Origin: Muribaculaceae bacterium
GTDB taxonomy: Bacteria > Bacteroidota > Bacteroidia > Bacteroidales > Muribaculaceae
Assembly (NCBI GenBank): GCA_017626045.1
Contig: JAGAJP010000060.1
Location: forward strand, 44,405-108,404
Direction: 5' to 3'
Length of the DNA stretch: 64,000 nt
A program made the translations under genes and the position numbers. Below, one piece after another: positions 61,497 through 64,000 of the stretch (its first letter is position 1; the number at the start of each line of letters is the position of its first letter). The notes under the pieces were generated by a model. It did not search any database. It had not been told where the DNA came from and worked only from the letters and a program-made list of their open reading frames with translations.

Positions 61497-62570
61497 TTAT
61501 TTTGGTTTTATGACTTCATATTTCATTATGACAGGATCCGGATTATTTTCTATAGTGAACAGGATGCCGTTTTTCTCGTCAAAATCAAAGGAAATGATTT
61601 CCCGCTCGAAACTGTATTTCCGAAGAGGTTTTCCGTCCCAGTCAAATTCAAGTATATACTTTATATTTCGGTCCATATCGCTGTCAGACTTGACTTCCAC
61701 GCCGATGTAGCCAACCATGAAAGAAGATTCGAAAGCCCTGGCTTGTGAGTACATGAGCCAGAATGGTTTTGGCATGCTCATTGAAACACTTCCGTTTGCC
61801 ATAGTCTCTATATGTATGTTGTCGTCGATGTCGGCTCTCATCTCGATGTCATCTTTCCCTTCGAGTTCTGAATAGATGCCGATTTGATTCCACGACATGT
61901 TTGCAACCACGGCTTTCCTCTTGGAGCCGGAATATGCTAAGTCTGCCTGGAATATATAGTTGTTAGGTTTTACTGAGTCCGGCATTTCTGCTGATGGAAA
62001 ACTTCCGAAAGAGTGAATGGCGTTTCCTTCGCCGTCCATGTGTGTGATGCGTACCGGCTCAGCCGTCGCCGGAAGACCTACGATACCACCTTTGCCGTCA
62101 GTGACGCCACGAAGGATGTCTTCCGAAGAGCGGAATGCAAGTTCTGTAATAGCCTCCTCTCCGTCAGGATTCCACGACGCGTTCATTACTTTCTTGTCCA
62201 TTCCTCCGGTGATCCACAGTTTCCCTTCCGGGTCTACGCTCATGCTTGTTGCCCACAGCATGTCGAGCGGTGCCTCGCCTTTTCTGACCGCGACCTGACT
62301 TTTCCCGGAGCGTAGATTGACTAATATTACCTCTTCCGAGCCATTCTGCAATACTGCTGCAATCGAATCGTTGACCACGCATATCCCATGAGCCTTCCCA
62401 AGAGACTCGGAAATATCCGGAATTACTACGCCCTTCCCTGCAGTTTCAACTGTCGGAACACTTTCAACGTCAAATAAAACGCCATCGGTGCCGAAGTGTT
62501 TATCATTTCGGCATCCGGTGATTATGATAAGAAATATGGCAATCTTAAAGATTGTATTTATTGATTTCAT
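61497..62570 (-). CDS. Six-bladed beta-propeller lipoprotein (BF3164-like), copy in the upstream unit
   Basis: A 357-residue lipoprotein (lipobox ITGC, Cys about 20). SLGKAHGICVVNDSIAAVLQ, VNLRSGKSQVAVRKGEAPLD and SVDPEGKLWITGGMDKKVMN show propeller blades, and later DIDDNIHIETMANGSVSMS and KYILEFDWDGKPLRKYSFER match the BF3164-like type ('FdWdG.p...y'). It follows NVEALA copy 2 and precedes the small paralogue 2 immediately, so that order is NVEALA-propeller-small protein. The other unit keeps the same order with the broken transglutaminase-like gene added. Confidence 0.75.
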   Translation of the reverse strand: MKSINTIFKIAIFLIIITGCRNDKHFGTDGVLFDVESVPTVETAGKGVVIPDISESLGKAHGICVVNDSIAAVLQNGSEEVILVNLRSGKSQVAVRKGEAPLDMLWATSMSVDPEGKLWITGGMDKKVMNASWNPDGEEAITELAFRSSEDILRGVTDGKGGIVGLPATAEPVRITHMDGEGNAIHSFGSFPSAEMPDSVKPNNYIFQADLAYSGSKRKAVVANMSWNQIGIYSELEGKDDIEMRADIDDNIHIETMANGSVSMSMPKPFWLMYSQARAFESSFMVGYIGVEVKSDSDMDRNIKYILEFDWDGKPLRKYSFEREIISFDFDEKNGILFTIENNPDPVIMKYEVIKPK

Positions 62571-62586
62571 GTCTTGCGTACATTAT

Positions 62587-62638
62587 GACCCCAGCTCATG
62601 TGCGACCTCAACGTCAACATTTTTTGTGAGATGGGGTC
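62587..62638 (-). promoter_or_regulatory. Hairpin after NVEALA gene 2
   Basis: Arms gaccccagctca and tgagatggggtc pair over 12 positions with one mismatch around a ~28-base loop. It lies 28 bases past the NVEALA stop and just before the propeller start. The position is like that of the hairpin after copy 1, but the sequence is unrelated. Confidence 0.5.
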
Positions 62639-62665
62639 TAAGTTACAACTGCTGTGATTCCGGCA

Positions 62666-62920
62666 TCAGCACCATGGCACCATGTCGTTGCAGTAAATGT
62701 TATACCCTTGATTAGTGTAAAGTACACATATATAGCCATTCCGATTTTTGCAATGAAGATTGCACAGTTGCATATACTCAGGTGTAGAAAGAGCCTCAAT
62801 GTTTGCGAGTGTTAATGCAGACACTGAATTAGATTCCGTTGTACTGAGTCCGAGGACTCCGGCGAGGCAGCCTACGGCTGCGATGGCTGCTATAGCCATT
62901 CTTTTCTTTTTATTGAACAT
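62666..62920 (-). CDS. NVEALA-type Cys-rich exported peptide, copy 2
   Basis: An 84-residue precursor with a leader MFNKKKRM plus AIAAIAAVGCLAGVLGL, identical in its hydrophobic part to copy 1. LTLANIEALS is the motif, with Ile for Val. The tail of 39 residues (TPEYMQLCNLHCKNRNGYIC, then VLYTNQGYNIYCNDMVPWC) has five Cys and a different spacing from copy 1. It lies 48 bases after the DUF1573-type gene, across a perfect 16-base palindrome, and 95 bases before the propeller gene. Function is unknown; secretion through Sec is likely. Confidence 0.82.
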   Translation of the reverse strand: MFNKKKRMAIAAIAAVGCLAGVLGLSTTESNSVSALTLANIEALSTPEYMQLCNLHCKNRNGYICVLYTNQGYNIYCNDMVPWC

Positions 62921-63043
62921 GATTAATTTAATTTAGCCGAGGCAGTTGCAACTGCCTGGCGGTTGTTGTTATTGAATGTTTCCGGAAACATTTATTATCG
63001 TTGGGTATTCAAAATCTTTATAATACACATGTATAGTTCGCTC
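62846..63043. repeat. 198-bp direct repeat, copy 2
   Basis: The parent copy of the repeat at 60740-60937, spanning the NVEALA leader, the short gap and the last 24 codons of the intact DUF1573 gene. Only a handful of bases differ, mostly around the start codon. Confidence 0.9.
62941..62956. promoter_or_regulatory. 16-base perfect palindrome upstream of NVEALA gene 2
   Basis: ggcagttgcaactgcc lies between the DUF1573 stop and the NVEALA start. The matching site in the other unit (60835-60850) has one altered base. It could be an operator, a mRNA-end stem for the upstream gene, or both. Confidence 0.5.
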
Positions 63044-63826
63044 GAAATCGCCGGCTATAGTATCGCCGCTGAAGATGAGTGTCGCCTTCACTTGCGATTG
63101 GGGAGGTATGATTTTCTTTTGGAAAGAAAGTTCAGTGCATTCGCATGATGATACTGTCTTGTCTATGCGTACCGTGTCGTTGCCGGAGTTGGTGAACTCT
63201 ATCTCATGTCTTGCTGTTTCCCTCGGTCGCAGAGTGCCGAGGTTGACCATGTTTTCAGAAACAGTCACAGCATCGCCGGTTCTCTGAGAAACCGACATCT
63301 GTCCGGATATGATCGATTTATACAGTTTACCCATTTGGGTGGAATAGACGGGACTGCCTATCGCTACAACCTTCTTGTTTCTGTCAAGAAGAAAAGTTCG
63401 AAAAGCGGTCTCTTCCGGAAGGTTATTGGCTTTGTCGACCAAATTCTCCACGTCAGCAAATACAGGATATTCGAAAGCATTGCTCTTGAATATATATTGG
63501 AGTTCCTTGAAATCGGATGAATTGACCACCATCAGGAACCGGACATCGGAATCCGCAATGCTGTCGAGCGAGCCGAGAAACTCTTTCCAGATGGGGAGTT
63601 TCATCTTGCATTTAGTGCACCCGATTGAATCCACGTATGTCAGTATGGTGAAATCGGCATCGGCAACATTGATGGTGTCGCCTGTCATGACATTCGTCAT
63701 GGCGGCAGGTAGCTTAATCTCCTTTCCTTGCCATTCTTCCACAATCTCGGCAGCCCTGTCGCTCCCTGACCGTCCGCAGCAGACGGTCAGGAACAGCGCC
63801 ATGAGTAAAAGAGTGATATTCCTCAT
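62969..63826 (-). CDS. Lipoprotein with redoxin-like domain and DUF1573
   Basis: A 285-residue lipoprotein (lipobox region LTVCCG, Cys 16-17). Residues about 55-180 have a thioredoxin fold with DSIGCTKCKMKLPIWKEF (CTKC pair), then RFLMVVNSSDFKELQ and FRTFLLDRNKKVVAIG. Residues about 190-285 are DUF1573: NLGTLRPRETARHEIEFTNS, then SCECTELSFQKKIIPPQSQ. It could form or check disulfides in the Cys-rich tails of the NVEALA peptides encoded next; this is inference. The start overlaps the preceding partial gene by four bases (ATGA). A 75-base copy of its 3' end lies at 60863-60937. Confidence 0.85.
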   Translation of the reverse strand: MRNITLLLMALFLTVCCGRSGSDRAAEIVEEWQGKEIKLPAAMTNVMTGDTINVADADFTILTYVDSIGCTKCKMKLPIWKEFLGSLDSIADSDVRFLMVVNSSDFKELQYIFKSNAFEYPVFADVENLVDKANNLPEETAFRTFLLDRNKKVVAIGSPVYSTQMGKLYKSIISGQMSVSQRTGDAVTVSENMVNLGTLRPRETARHEIEFTNSGNDTVRIDKTVSSCECTELSFQKKIIPPQSQVKATLIFSGDTIAGDFERTIHVYYKDFEYPTIINVSGNIQ

Positions 63827-64000
63827 AGGTCTATATATCCTATGTATAGGTACTCATCAGTCACAAGTCTGATTTGATACACCCCTTGCAATGATGTCAT
63901 GTGCTCCACCAAGTCAGATTCCGAAGAGAATCCTATTATCATCGTCTCTCCCTCCTCGTCCCAGAGTTCATAAGAAACGACCGGTGATGATGTCTCGACC
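63823..64000 (-). CDS. C-terminal end of an unidentified gene (partial)
   Basis: An open frame enters from the right edge on the minus strand and ends TGA at 63823-63825, overlapping the DUF1573-type ATG. The visible 58 residues include VVSYELWDEEGETMIIGFSS, LVEHMTSLQGVYQIRLVTDE and the end YLYIGYIDL. It seems to be a small mixed alpha/beta domain. I do not recognise it; position and overlap tie it to the NVEALA cluster. Confidence 0.55.
   Translation of the reverse strand, partial: VETSSPVVSYELWDEEGETMIIGFSSESDLVEHMTSLQGVYQIRLVTDEYLYIGYIDL

Noticed and set aside
62587..62638. Riboswitch in the gap between NVEALA gene 2 and the propeller
   Set aside because: Only a single long stem with a large loop; no known aptamer pattern is visible. 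It is kept as a plain hairpin.

Overview
The window is a chromosomal stretch of a Bacteroidales bacterium, most likely a Muribaculaceae-like gut commensal (genus not determined). The reasons are the repeated promoter pattern TTTG-N19/20-TAnnTTTG typical of the Bacteroidetes primary sigma factor, PorU and PorV of the type IX secretion system, Omp28-like, DUF3078, DUF1573 and NVEALA families, six-bladed-propeller lipoproteins, and the parE-coaD-S41 and GH25-porU-FAH-porV-ispF gene orders.

Layout. 1-3.2 kb is a decayed accessory island: the tail of an unidentified gene, a DUF551-type protein, a BRO/DinD-like protein, an IS66-type tnpA with a cut tnpB, and a cut tyrosine integrase fused to it. 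It abuts a tRNA operon (Asn, Asn, Lys, Arg, plus a tRNA-Asn scrap). 4-21 kb is mostly housekeeping on the minus strand: rpmA/rplU, metX, two Omp28-like exported proteins, tdk, a UPF0597 enzyme, three envelope proteins, an S41 protease, coaD, parE, an esterase and tpx. 21-27.7 kb is one minus-strand operon with a CsgG-like protein, three more exported proteins of unknown role, and a UvrD-type helicase at its end, all but the first joined by ATGA overlaps. 27.7-34.4 kb holds ispF and the type IX genes porV and porU with an FAH-like protein and a GH25 lysozyme. 34.5-38.4 kb is cvpA-sufC-sufD-sufS, without sufB. 38.6-43.8 kb holds lgt, ackA, pta and an LptF/LptG-family permease.

44-53.3 kb is an efflux operon on the minus strand (adaptor, RND permease, TolC-like channel, second RND permease). 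Its gene borders carry short repeat tracts, and a stray four-helix-bundle gene sits between two of them.

53.3-64 kb is the most unusual region. Two tiny NVEALA-type precursors share an almost identical leader but have different Cys-rich tails. They lie among propeller lipoproteins, a lipoprotein joining a redoxin-like domain to DUF1573, two small exported paralogues with near-identical C-termini, a broken transglutaminase-like gene, an O-antigen-ligase-like polytopic protein and a type I signal peptidase. A 198-bp direct repeat carrying a stray 3' end of the DUF1573 gene shows that part of this module was duplicated in tandem. I infer a secreted-peptide system in which the leader stays fixed while the exported tail diversifies; its function is not known from the sequence.
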